The notes: generated by a model not told the origin, from the letters alone. 5,485 nucleotides of DNA from Planctomycetota bacterium (GCA_019347795.1 JAHWKS010000456.1:1-5485), one strand, 5' to 3'; positions 1-5,457 are shown, counted from the stretch's first letter. Numbers and translations are program-made.

Positions 1-79
1 GCTCCGCCACGGCTGGCGGGAGAAGGACGGCCTCGGTGGCGTCATTTTTATTGCCTTTCTGGGTGTCCGCGCCTATCAT
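1..79 (-). CDS. Possible next gene, N-terminal 26 codons only (runs off the left edge)
   Basis: An open frame starts with ATG at 79-77 on the minus strand and continues beyond position 1. It begins MIGADTQKGNKNDATEAVLL and has mostly G or C at third codon positions, like the genes around it. An in-frame TAA lies five codons upstream, so this ATG is the first possible one. The ribosome binding site is weak (GGGA about seven bases upstream). It lies 100 bp after the A-like subunit in the same direction, so it could be a third gene of the operon. The fragment is too short to assign a family, and it may be chance. Confidence 0.35.
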   Translation of the reverse strand, partial: MIGADTQKGNKNDATEAVLLPPAVAE

Positions 80-179
80 GCTGGCGTCCCGTTACTGTCT
101 CGCGCTTGTAACGAACATTTGGCCTGTCGCAGTCCCCGCCGCGACGGGCTTTAAAACTCAGTTGAACCCCGGCGGCCCG
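80..179. other. Intergenic spacer after the A-like subunit gene
   Basis: About 100 bp separate the A-like subunit stop from the next possible start. A 5-bp inverted repeat (GTCGC at 126-130 and GCGAC at 141-145) is present, but no T-tract follows it, so I do not call a terminator. No tRNA or attachment site is recognisable. Confidence 0.4.
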
Positions 180-1403
180 CTACGGCTTACCTTGGGCGAG
201 GCGATACAACGCCTTGTCCCACGCCTGCGGCGATTCCTTCATTAGCTCTTTGACCTGCCGGCGCAGCGTCTTGGGGACCGCGGCGTCCTGCGCGTTTGCA
301 ATCGCCGATTCCGTCGCGTCTTCGATCGCGGCGTTGATCTCGGCCACGACAAGGGATCGCCGATAGGCTTCCTCCAGCACGTCTTCCGGCGGCAGCAACC
401 TGTTGGGAAGATGCTTCCGCAGTTTGTCCTCCAGCCAGGCGACGAACTGCGGCGCCGTGAAGGCGTTTAGTTCGACGCGCCTCCCGTTTTGCAAAAACTC
501 CCTCTCGGCCTTCGTGCAAGCATCTGGGCATCGGCTCGGCCGCTTGCATCGCTCCGATTGAAGGCCGTACTCCTCCACGTCGGCGAGGCGCAGCCCCAGG
601 TCTGTTACGTCGATGTCGTTTCGGAAGTCGTATGCGACGCGATCATTGTCGATGGCCCAGTCCGAAACCGTCGTGAGGCATTGGGCGATCTCGAATCCCG
701 ACTTATCGAAGTCGTGAACCACGAACAGCGGCACACCGGAACCACGGGCGCAGACTTCATCCACGAATCGACGCGCGGCCGTCACCGACTGGCCCTTGCA
801 AGACAGAATCGCGAGGTCGAATCGCTCGGCAAGATTCGCCTCTTTAATCAGCGGGCCGAACCCCTCTTTCTCGATGTACAAGACGGCCTGATAACGGACG
901 CCGGCGGCGAGGGACGGGTACTCCGTAGGAACCGTAGCGCTGAAGTCGTCGAGGGATTCAACATCGCCAGCCCTCCGCAGGTGGTGTTCAATCTCGATCG
1001 TGCCGCAGGGGATGCGAACTTTATGCGACGCATTGGGGATCTCCAGATTGCCGCGCGGGTCCGCCGTGATCTTCCAATTCACGGCATGCCGATTGAGATA
1101 CTGAACGAGAAGCGTATTCGCGAAATAGGGGTACTCCAGTTCCCGCCCCGTCTGGTCCTTGAAGTGTTGTCGGCAGGCATAGTAGAGCTGCCGCTTTGAG
1201 ACGGTGTACTTTCCTTCGCCGCTCGCATGCTCATAAGCGGGCGGCAAAATCTGGTTCACGACGTCCGTGAAGTTCACCCGGTCCGAATACACGTACTCCC
1301 GCGTGGCGCGGGAGCGGCCGCGCTCTTCCGCCTTCCGCTGGGCCGTCCACTTCTTCGTCACGCCTTTGGTAACGCTCAAGATGTCGTCGGCGTTGATGCT
1401 CAT
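180..1403 (-). CDS. Topoisomerase VI A-like subunit (Spo11/TopVIA family, winged helix plus Toprim)
   Basis: Encodes 407 residues, slightly longer than archaeal TopVIA (about 360-390). This family cleaves both DNA strands with a tyrosine and a metal-binding Toprim domain. Residues 44-140 form the winged-helix (5Y-CAP-like) domain; KRQLYYACR (70-78) carries the catalytic tyrosine, Y74 or Y75. The Toprim domain runs from about 172: LYIEKEG (E178/E180), SCKGQSVTAARRF (201-213) and VVHDFDKSGFEI (D231, D233). VELNAFTAPQFVAWLEDKL (310-328) matches the conserved C-terminal VExxAL-type segment of the family. C286, C292 and C296 lie in a short insert, CKRPSRCPDAC. The frame stays open upstream to 1586, but I chose the ATG at 1403: it overlaps the B gene stop as ATGA, has GGAAGG six bases upstream, and matches the usual family length. 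Translational coupling implies a 1:1 complex. Fused Topo VIII and orphan Mini-A are related alternatives but differ in layout. Confidence 0.92.
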   Translation of the reverse strand: MSINADDILSVTKGVTKKWTAQRKAEERGRSRATREYVYSDRVNFTDVVNQILPPAYEHASGEGKYTVSKRQLYYACRQHFKDQTGRELEYPYFANTLLVQYLNRHAVNWKITADPRGNLEIPNASHKVRIPCGTIEIEHHLRRAGDVESLDDFSATVPTEYPSLAAGVRYQAVLYIEKEGFGPLIKEANLAERFDLAILSCKGQSVTAARRFVDEVCARGSGVPLFVVHDFDKSGFEIAQCLTTVSDWAIDNDRVAYDFRNDIDVTDLGLRLADVEEYGLQSERCKRPSRCPDACTKAEREFLQNGRRVELNAFTAPQFVAWLEDKLRKHLPNRLLPPEDVLEEAYRRSLVVAEINAAIEDATESAIANAQDAAVPKTLRRQVKELMKESPQAWDKALYRLAQGKP

Positions 1404-2944
1404 GATCCACCTTCCACGATAAGGGCGCTCTTCCCGCGGTCGGTGTACTCGACACGGGGATGGGCCAAGTGAAGGACGAACACGATCGGCTCGTTCCGGC
1501 CGGCGCGCATTTCGGTGAGCGTGGCCTCCAGCCCCTCTCCCGTGGTGCCGAACGAGCGAAACGGATTCTTGATCGCGGCCGACCAATTCGCGCCGGAGTA
1601 GATACGGCGCCGATCATTGGCCGCTGGCCCCAACCAGCCGAAAGCCGACTCCAGAACCCAAGGGACAAAGCAAGCTTTTTCGTCCGGTGAGGACGCGCGA
1701 TTTTTACTTTTTGGGGGCAGTCGGCGCTTGTAGGTAAAGGAATCCGGCTGCACCCCCATCGCCAGGAGCCGCGCCTTCAGGTGGTCTTCGCCGATGAATC
1801 CCAGCCGTTGCGGCTTGACCGGGCGGGTACACCGCTGCATGGCGGAGAGCAGCCTGCCGATGCGGTCGGAGTCGAGACGGCCGCCGGCGACGAGTTCCGA
1901 TAGCTTGGCCCGCAGCATGCCCGCGTCCTCCAGAACCTTCGCCCGGTTTCGCGATCCGCTCAGCCCGTCGAATTCGGCGAGGAATTCGGAGACAAGGCGG
2001 TCGGTCCCGTGGTCGCGGCCATGAACGATGTACGCCCCGATCAGACGCTCCAGGTGGCGAGGCTCGTACCAGTGAGGCGAGGTCGGCTTATCCGGTCGCC
2101 ACTTTTCCCACGCCGGATTAGTGGCCTTCCATTCTCGCGACTCGCCGAACCAATCCAGGCGGATCGCGGCGTGAGGGTTGAAAATGGCGAACCCCTCCAC
2201 CATCATGCGGAACCGCTCGGGAAAATCTCCGCTCTGGGGATTCAGCTCATCGAACGGCCAGACGACGCCGTAGTCGTCATCTCGCGGACCCCATTCAATC
2301 CGCATCTCGGTTCCCGAAAAAAAGCTTGCTTTACCGTTCCGGCCGGATGCTCGCTTCTTACTTTTTGGGACTTCCGTCACGTCGTCATGCGGGACGGCCC
2401 GCTGGGAGATGGGGCAGGCGCCGCAGGTGATAACGTGCCTCTTCCCGTGCGCGGACACGATCAGCCGGCCATGATCGGCGTCGATGATCCGCGGCATGGG
2501 CAGGATTGTTTTTAGCGCGTTCCCCTGCGCACCGCGGCATGGGGAGATATACGCCTCCCGGTTTGACGCCCGCACGGTAAAGTCGAGGGCGGCCTTCAGC
2601 GTCTCTCCGGGAAGGCCCGGCCCATTGTCCCGTACGGTGATGCCGGCGGCGTCGGCAGCGATCTCAATAATCGGAGGAATGCCGGCCTCTTCGCAGGCGT
2701 CCATCGCGTTGTCGATGGTCTCCTTCAGAAAGACAAGCGGCCACTCGCCGATTTCGTGGCCGGTTTGCGTGACGAGTTCCCGCTCGGAAAAGAAGTCCAT
2801 CTCCCGGCTGGTCGTGAATGTCGTTCTGGCCAGCTTCGGAGGGGGGCGTAAAGCTTGCTTTTTCCCGTTGGCCGGGGCGCGACTTTTTACTTTTTCGGCG
2901 CCGTCGGCGGATGCCGGCCTCTTCGTCGTGGTAGGTTTACTCAT
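1400..2944 (-). CDS. Topoisomerase VI B-like subunit (GHKL ATPase)
   Basis: Encodes 514 residues, close to archaeal TopVIB (about 500-530). In type IIB topoisomerases this subunit dimerises on ATP binding and drives strand passage by the A subunit. The Bergerat fold is visible: N-box FLKETIDNAMDACEEAG with E75 and N79, G1 box VRDNGPGLP (104-112), and a glycine-rich lid CRGAQGNALKT (136-146) that departs from the usual GRGQQG form. SGTEMRIEW (210-218) matches the strand after the lid. Residues 240-370 are mostly helical, in the place of the H2TH/linker region. Residues 375-510 fit the transducer, ending in HLAHPRVEYTDRGKSALIV, where K505 could be the ATP-contacting lysine. The basic N-terminus (1-45) looks disordered. 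AAGGA precedes the ATG. The TGA overlaps the next gene's ATG by 4 bp. Three 46-bp palindromic insertions encode residues 17-32, 193-208 and 411-426. Hsp90, MutL or MORC are less likely because of the A-like partner. Confidence 0.9.
   Translation of the reverse strand: MSKPTTTKRPASADGAEKVKSRAPANGKKQALRPPPKLARTTFTTSREMDFFSERELVTQTGHEIGEWPLVFLKETIDNAMDACEEAGIPPIIEIAADAAGITVRDNGPGLPGETLKAALDFTVRASNREAYISPCRGAQGNALKTILPMPRIIDADHGRLIVSAHGKRHVITCGACPISQRAVPHDDVTEVPKSKKRASGRNGKASFFSGTEMRIEWGPRDDDYGVVWPFDELNPQSGDFPERFRMMVEGFAIFNPHAAIRLDWFGESREWKATNPAWEKWRPDKPTSPHWYEPRHLERLIGAYIVHGRDHGTDRLVSEFLAEFDGLSGSRNRAKVLEDAGMLRAKLSELVAGGRLDSDRIGRLLSAMQRCTRPVKPQRLGFIGEDHLKARLLAMGVQPDSFTYKRRLPPKSKNRASSPDEKACFVPWVLESAFGWLGPAANDRRRIYSGANWSAAIKNPFRSFGTTGEGLEATLTEMRAGRNEPIVFVLHLAHPRVEYTDRGKSALIVEGGS
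1667..1712 (-). repeat. 46-bp palindromic in-frame repeat, copy C
   Basis: On the minus strand this begins AAAAAGTAAAAA and ends AAAGCTTGCTTT. That end is the exact reverse complement of the AAAGCAAGCTTT in copies A and B, so only the two central bases are flipped. Its middle pairs as CGTCC/GGACG with a 5-base loop. It encodes residues 411-426 (PKSKNRASSPDEKACF), in a probable transducer-domain loop just before VPWVLESAFGW. Confidence 0.75.
2321..2366 (-). repeat. 46-bp palindromic in-frame repeat, copy B
   Basis: On the minus strand this begins AAAAAGTAAGAAG and ends AAAGCAAGCTTT. Its centre contains the perfect palindrome TCCGGCCGGA. It encodes residues 193-208 of the B-like subunit (PKSKKRASGRNGKASF), between the glycine-rich lid region and the conserved GTEMRIEW strand, where an inserted loop would be tolerated. 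The first 9 and last 12 bases are identical to copy A. Confidence 0.75.
2850..2895 (-). repeat. 46-bp palindromic in-frame repeat, copy A
   Basis: On the minus strand this begins AAAAAGTAAAAAG and ends AAAGCAAGCTTT. Its centre can pair as CCCG/CGGG with a 5-base loop. It encodes residues 17-32 of the B-like subunit (EKVKSRAPANGKKQAL). The first base of the unit falls at codon position 2, whereas copies B and C start at codon position 3, yet its ends match theirs. The repeat is therefore conserved as nucleic acid rather than as peptide. The A-rich ends stand out in an otherwise GC-rich gene. Confidence 0.75.
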
Positions 2945-2968
2945 ACCCTCTTCGTCCTTGTGGGTTGT

Positions 2969-2986
2969 GGCGGCCCGTCAGCCGCC
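2969..2986 (-). promoter_or_regulatory. GC-rich leader hairpin before the B-subunit gene
   Basis: GGCGGC (2969-2974) and GCCGCC (2981-2986) form a 6-bp all-GC stem with a 6-base loop, between the terminator T-tract and the start codon at 2944. It lacks a following T-tract, so it is not a second terminator by itself. It leaves the ribosome binding site AAGGA (10 bases before the ATG) free. It may be a leader structure or incidental in such GC-rich DNA. Confidence 0.3.
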
Positions 2987-2990
2987 GCGT

Positions 2991-3029
2991 CAAAAACAGA
3001 AACGGCCGCCCTTTGCCCAGGGCGGCCGT
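2991..3029 (-). terminator. Rho-independent terminator after the excisionase-like gene
   Basis: A perfect 10-bp inverted repeat, ACGGCCGCCC (3002-3011) and GGGCGGCCGT (3020-3029), has an 8-base loop. On the minus strand the second arm is followed by TTCTGTTTTTG, a moderate T-tract. It starts eight bases beyond the TGA of the upstream gene. It would end the integrase/regulator transcript, or attenuate it before the topoisomerase genes, since no convincing promoter follows before their start at 2944. Confidence 0.8.
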
Positions 3030-3036
3030 CTCGCGT

Positions 3037-3252
3037 TCAGTCCTCAGCCTCGCCGGTGTGCGTGACCGTGTTCTGTTCCAGAAACCGCTCGATCTCAGAT
3101 TTTCGATAGCGGACGTTGCGGCCGACCTTGATGTAAGCCAGCTTGTAGCGGCCGCTGGATCGCCAGACGGAAAGCGTCTGCTGAGCGATGCCGAGCATCT
3201 CGGCGGCCTCTTCGGCGGTCAGAAGCTTGTCGGGGGTGTAGGTCATGGGCAT
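3037..3252 (-). CDS. Excisionase-like winged-helix DNA-binding protein (HTH_17/MerR-like)
   Basis: Encodes 71 residues from the ATG at 3252. Residues 10-31 (LLTAEEAAEMLGIAQQTLSVWR) form the helix-turn-helix typical of the HTH_17 excisionase family. Residues 40-60 (YIKVGRNVRYRKSEIERFLEQ) form the wing and final helix, with the family's characteristic G+xxRY+ pattern. Such proteins bend DNA at attachment sites to drive excision, or act as small transcription regulators. I chose the ATG at 3252 because GAAAGG lies seven bases upstream. A TTG at 3267 extends the frame but lies upstream of this ribosome binding site, and the ATG at 3246 is spaced less well. The acidic tail (THTGEAED) ends just before a hairpin terminator. 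Proximity to the integrase favours a recombination directionality factor, but a plain regulator of the element cannot be excluded. Confidence 0.88.
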   Translation of the reverse strand: MPMTYTPDKLLTAEEAAEMLGIAQQTLSVWRSSGRYKLAYIKVGRNVRYRKSEIERFLEQNTVTHTGEAED

Positions 3253-3283
3253 AGCGGAACCTTTCAAAGTGAGGGGGCTTGCG

Positions 3284-3300
3284 GGTCAACTCGGGCAACT
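3284..3300. promoter_or_regulatory. Tandem GGTCAACT/GGGCAACT repeat upstream of the excisionase-like gene
   Basis: GGTCAACT (3284-3291) and GGGCAACT (3293-3300) repeat directly at a 9-bp step, 31 bp upstream of the start at 3252. A similar pair lies upstream of the integrase at 5375-5390. On the minus strand the first unit reads AGTTGACC, which contains a -35-like TTGACC, but no usable -10 follows before the ribosome binding site. A protein-binding site is more likely than a promoter. Confidence 0.4.
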
Positions 3301-3521
3301 TACTGGGAGGGTGGAGCGGCCGAATATGGACGAAATAAACATTCGTCTATTTCGGGCATGAAATACTTCCGCCGAGAGCGGCGGCGGGGTCCACGTCAGC
3401 GACGGGGAGGGATTCGCCATGAGAGATTGCCTTGCGTTTGGAGGAAAAGAATCCGTCAACGCAGGCATAATACGGCGAGAGAATTCCGCGAATCCACTCC
3501 GGAGCCGATGGTCCTGGAGTG
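3301..3521. other. Non-coding gap between the unknown protein and the excisionase-like gene
   Basis: Apart from the nested inverted repeat at 3329-3354, I see no credible gene here. Frames that cross it run on into the antisense of neighbouring genes. A TATTAT on the minus strand (near 3471-3476) could be a -10 box, but the -35 region is poor, so I do not call a promoter. Confidence 0.4.
3329..3354. promoter_or_regulatory. Nested inverted repeats, candidate operator
   Basis: Two overlapping inverted repeats share an AT-rich core: GACGAA (3329-3334) with TTCGTC (3342-3347), and CGAAATA (3331-3337) with TATTTCG (3348-3354). They lie about 77 bp upstream of the excisionase-like start, in an island much richer in A/T than its surroundings. 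This suits a regulator binding site or a slipped alternative hairpin. Which protein binds is unknown. Confidence 0.45.
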
Positions 3522-4160
3522 CTATTTTTTCGCGGAGAGGCCGAGCGATTTCGCGTACTCCCACGCCGTGCTGCGTGGGATCTGGAGATCGCCCGCGGCT
3601 CGGGTTACGGCGGCGGTGTGGGAGACCTTGCCGGTGCGGTGGCGCCGATAGCACGCCAGGAATTCCGCCTTCTTCTGCTCAGCCGCGGCGACTCGGGCTC
3701 CGTTGTTTTCTTTCAGGTTGGCGAGCCGCATCTTTTCCCGCAGGACTTCTTGCTCGTATGGCATCAACTCGGCCTTTTCGACGGCGCGCCCGGCGTTGAG
3801 GCCGGCCAGAAAGATTTGCGCCTCTCGCTCGGTCGGGTTGCTGCGGAGAAACCAGTCAATATGCTGTGTCACGTCGTCGAGAGCCCACGCCGTGTTATGG
3901 CTCGTCAGTGAGACAACCGCCCCAGGAATCTCAACCGTTGGTGAGGAGCCAACGCCTTGTCTCCAGGCATCTTTAGCATTGCGCTTTGCGTCGTTGCGAA
4001 GCCGTCGTAGCTCCTCGATCGCAAACAGCCTTTCGGGAGCGTCGCGAATCTTCGCGGGGACCTGGACGTGGTGGCGATAGAGTCCGGTATCGACGATGAA
4101 CACCCCGTCGTCCCCCTCAGTGACGATCGGATCGAGCGGCGCTTTACGCTTCTTTGCCAT
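3522..4160 (-). CDS. Hypothetical protein with C-terminal helix-turn-helix, co-transcribed with the integrase
   Basis: Encodes 212 residues that I do not recognise as a named family. The start is basic (MAKKRKAPLDP). Residues 10-35 look beta-rich (GVFIVDTGLYRHHVQVP). Residues 40-65 and 108-170 are charged helices, the second possibly coiled (AELMPYEQEVLREKMRLANLKENN). Residues 182-206 (AAVTRAAGDLQIPRSTAWEYAKSLG) read as a helix-turn-helix, with IPRSTAW as turn and recognition helix, suggesting DNA binding. No membrane segment or signal peptide is seen. The ATG at 4160 lies within the last codons of the integrase gene, and AAAGGGGG sits a few bases upstream as ribosome binding site, which supports this start. 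The tight overlap suggests a role tied to integration, control of the element or DNA packaging (the terminal helix-turn-helix slightly recalls small terminase subunits), but this is inference. No clear terminator follows the TAG. Confidence 0.8.
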   Translation of the reverse strand: MAKKRKAPLDPIVTEGDDGVFIVDTGLYRHHVQVPAKIRDAPERLFAIEELRRLRNDAKRNAKDAWRQGVGSSPTVEIPGAVVSLTSHNTAWALDDVTQHIDWFLRSNPTEREAQIFLAGLNAGRAVEKAELMPYEQEVLREKMRLANLKENNGARVAAAEQKKAEFLACYRRHRTGKVSHTAAVTRAAGDLQIPRSTAWEYAKSLGLSAKK

Positions 4161-5313
4161 CGTCGCCCCCTTTCACCTTGGAAGCGGCGAGAATCGCATC
4201 GGCCGCCTTGTTGACGGATTCCACCACGGGCGCCAGCGTCAGCCGCGCATAGACGCTCGTGCTGCCGAGACTCTTGTGGCCGAGCGACTTCCCGATGATG
4301 GTGAGCGAGGAGCCGTTAATCGCCTGCCAGCTTCCGAGCGTCCGCCGCAGGTCGTGGATTCGCAGGTCGTCAATCCCGGCTCGGTCCAGAAGCCGCGCCC
4401 ACGCCGTTTTCGGTTCGACCAGATGGCCGGTCCGGCTCCGCGCGGGAAACACCCACGGCGAGCCATTGGCGACCTCGGCTCGCTCCCTCAAGAGCGCGAC
4501 GGCCGCCGGCGGCAGGTGGACGAAAACAGACTGGCCGCTCTTGCTTTCGGGAATCCGCCACCAGCTTTCGGCGAGGTTCAACTCGTCCCACCGCATCGCC
4601 TGGATGTTCCCCCGCCGAGCGCCGATCAGGAGCGATAGCGTGAAGAAGTCCCGCATGGTGGGGTCAGGCTCGCTCGTGAGCGCCTCGAAGAAGCGCGGTA
4701 GCTCATCGGCCTGGAGGAACCGATCGCGGCTTTCCTCCCGATATTTGTGGATGCCCGCCGCCGGGTTCTGCCCGGTGAACCCGTAGTCGGTCGCCGCCTT
4801 GTTCCAGATGGCCCGCACCAGGGCCAGCGTGCGGTTCGCCTGGTACGGGCCGCTCTTGCGGCCGATGCTCGCGTGGAGCTTTTGAACGTCGGCCCGCGTG
4901 ATCGCTGCCGCCCGCTGCGGCTTCCAGCCGGCGAGGAACTTGTTAATCTGCCGCTCGTCCTCTCGCCACGTCTTCTTGTGCGCCTTCGCGTGATCCAGCC
5001 AGTAGGCGAACAACTCTTCGCACGTCAGCCCGCGGTGGTCTGCGGTGGGGTCGATGCCGTCGGCAATCGCGCCAGAGTGCTTGGCGGCTTTCTTCCGCGC
5101 CTGTTCGATGGTAACTTCGGGGAAGCGGCCGATCCTGATACGCTTCGGTCTGCCCTTGATCCGCCGCACGACGTAGAACGTCCGCACGCCGTTGGCGGTG
5201 ATGCACAACGCCAGCCCCGGCGTCGTCTCATCGTAGTGGTAGACGCGCCCCTCGCCGGGCGCCGGCAGCTTTTCGAGCGCCGCCTTTGTGAACCGGAGCC
5301 GATGTTTCGCCAT
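4144..5313 (-). CDS. int: P4-type tyrosine recombinase (site-specific integrase)
   Basis: Encodes 389 residues, the usual length for P4-family phage and island integrases. These cut and rejoin DNA at attachment sites through a covalent 3'-phosphotyrosine. Residues 1-90 resemble the DUF4102 arm-binding domain (FYVVRRIKGRPKRIRIGRFP, then an IEQARKKA helix). Residues 97-185 fit the SAM-like core-binding domain. The catalytic domain follows, with R233 in GARRGN, K258 in ESKSGQ, H320 and R323 in HDLRR, H346 in LGHKS and the nucleophile Y355 in STSVYARL. All six expected positions are present, so the enzyme is probably active. The ATG at 5313 is preceded on the minus strand by AGAAGG seven bases upstream. 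The stop overlaps the next gene by 17 bp, so the two are probably co-transcribed. Family is certain; the attachment site is not visible. Confidence 0.95.
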   Translation of the reverse strand: MAKHRLRFTKAALEKLPAPGEGRVYHYDETTPGLALCITANGVRTFYVVRRIKGRPKRIRIGRFPEVTIEQARKKAAKHSGAIADGIDPTADHRGLTCEELFAYWLDHAKAHKKTWREDERQINKFLAGWKPQRAAAITRADVQKLHASIGRKSGPYQANRTLALVRAIWNKAATDYGFTGQNPAAGIHKYREESRDRFLQADELPRFFEALTSEPDPTMRDFFTLSLLIGARRGNIQAMRWDELNLAESWWRIPESKSGQSVFVHLPPAAVALLRERAEVANGSPWVFPARSRTGHLVEPKTAWARLLDRAGIDDLRIHDLRRTLGSWQAINGSSLTIIGKSLGHKSLGSTSVYARLTLAPVVESVNKAADAILAASKVKGGDDGKEA

Positions 5314-5349
5314 GATGCCGCCTTCTGATTGCTGGGAGATGGTTTGCCC

Positions 5350-5457
5350 GGTGCAACGCCGGTGCTACACTGGCGGTCAATTTCGGTCAACTTTGGTGCA
5401 ACGCCAACATAGGCAATCGTAGCGTAACCCGTTGCGGCGTCAATGACTATCAACGCC
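5350..5457. repeat. CAACGCC direct repeats, candidate integrase arm-type sites
   Basis: CAACGCC occurs three times: 5354-5360, 5399-5405 and 5451-5457. The first two extend to an identical 11-mer, GGTGCAACGCC (5350-5360 and 5395-5405), 45 bp apart. The third ends an imperfect palindrome at 5436-5457 with GGCGT/ACGCC arms. Short directly repeated sites just upstream of an integrase gene are typical of arm-type binding sites at attP. No tRNA end or core site is recognisable, so the att junction is not placed. Confidence 0.4.
5361..5392 (-). promoter_or_regulatory. Candidate integrase promoter and GGTCAA tandem repeat
   Basis: GGTCAA occurs at 5375-5380 and 5385-5390, exactly 10 bp apart. On the minus strand these read as two TTGACC hexamers. 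The upstream one (5390-5385) is followed after 17 bases by TAGCAC, a weak -10. It could be the integrase promoter overlapped by a regulator site one helical turn long. The similar pair upstream of the excisionase-like gene supports a common binding protein. The promoter reading is weak because the -10 matches poorly. Confidence 0.35.

Noticed and set aside
1..179. tRNA gene or att site at the left edge
   Set aside because: No cloverleaf can be drawn, and no repeat matching the right-hand region was seen.
489..1199. Plus-strand open frame of 236 codons
   Set aside because: It lies fully antisense to the A-like subunit gene, has no family signature, and arises from GC-rich codon bias.
1404..1586. 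Extended 5' start for the A-like subunit (468 residues)
   Set aside because: The extra 61 residues overlap the conserved end of the B-like gene, are arginine-rich shadow sequence, and the ATG at 1403 has both a ribosome binding site and the ATGA overlap.
1667..2895. The three 46-bp repeats as a CRISPR array or inteins
   Set aside because: The spacing (483 and 608 bp) is far too large for CRISPR, the intervening DNA is conserved coding sequence, and a 15-16 residue insert has no splicing motifs.
180..2944. Wadjet (JetABCD) or similar defence system, because JetD is also a TopVIA-like protein
   Set aside because: There is no SMC-like ATPase or kleisin gene, and the partner is a GHKL ATPase of the TopVIB type, so a topoisomerase-like pair is the better reading.
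2009..3065. Several plus-strand open frames (2009-2515, 2484-3065)
   Set aside because: They are antisense to the B-like subunit gene, which shows clear GHKL motifs; the plus-strand proteins look like shadows rich in R, P, A and S.
3470..3521. Terminator after the 212-residue protein
   Set aside because: CACTCC/GGAGTG can pair, but the loop is large and no T-tract follows.
4096..5328. Plus-strand open frames opposite the integrase
   Set aside because: The minus-strand integrase has all catalytic residues; the opposite frames have no recognisable domain.
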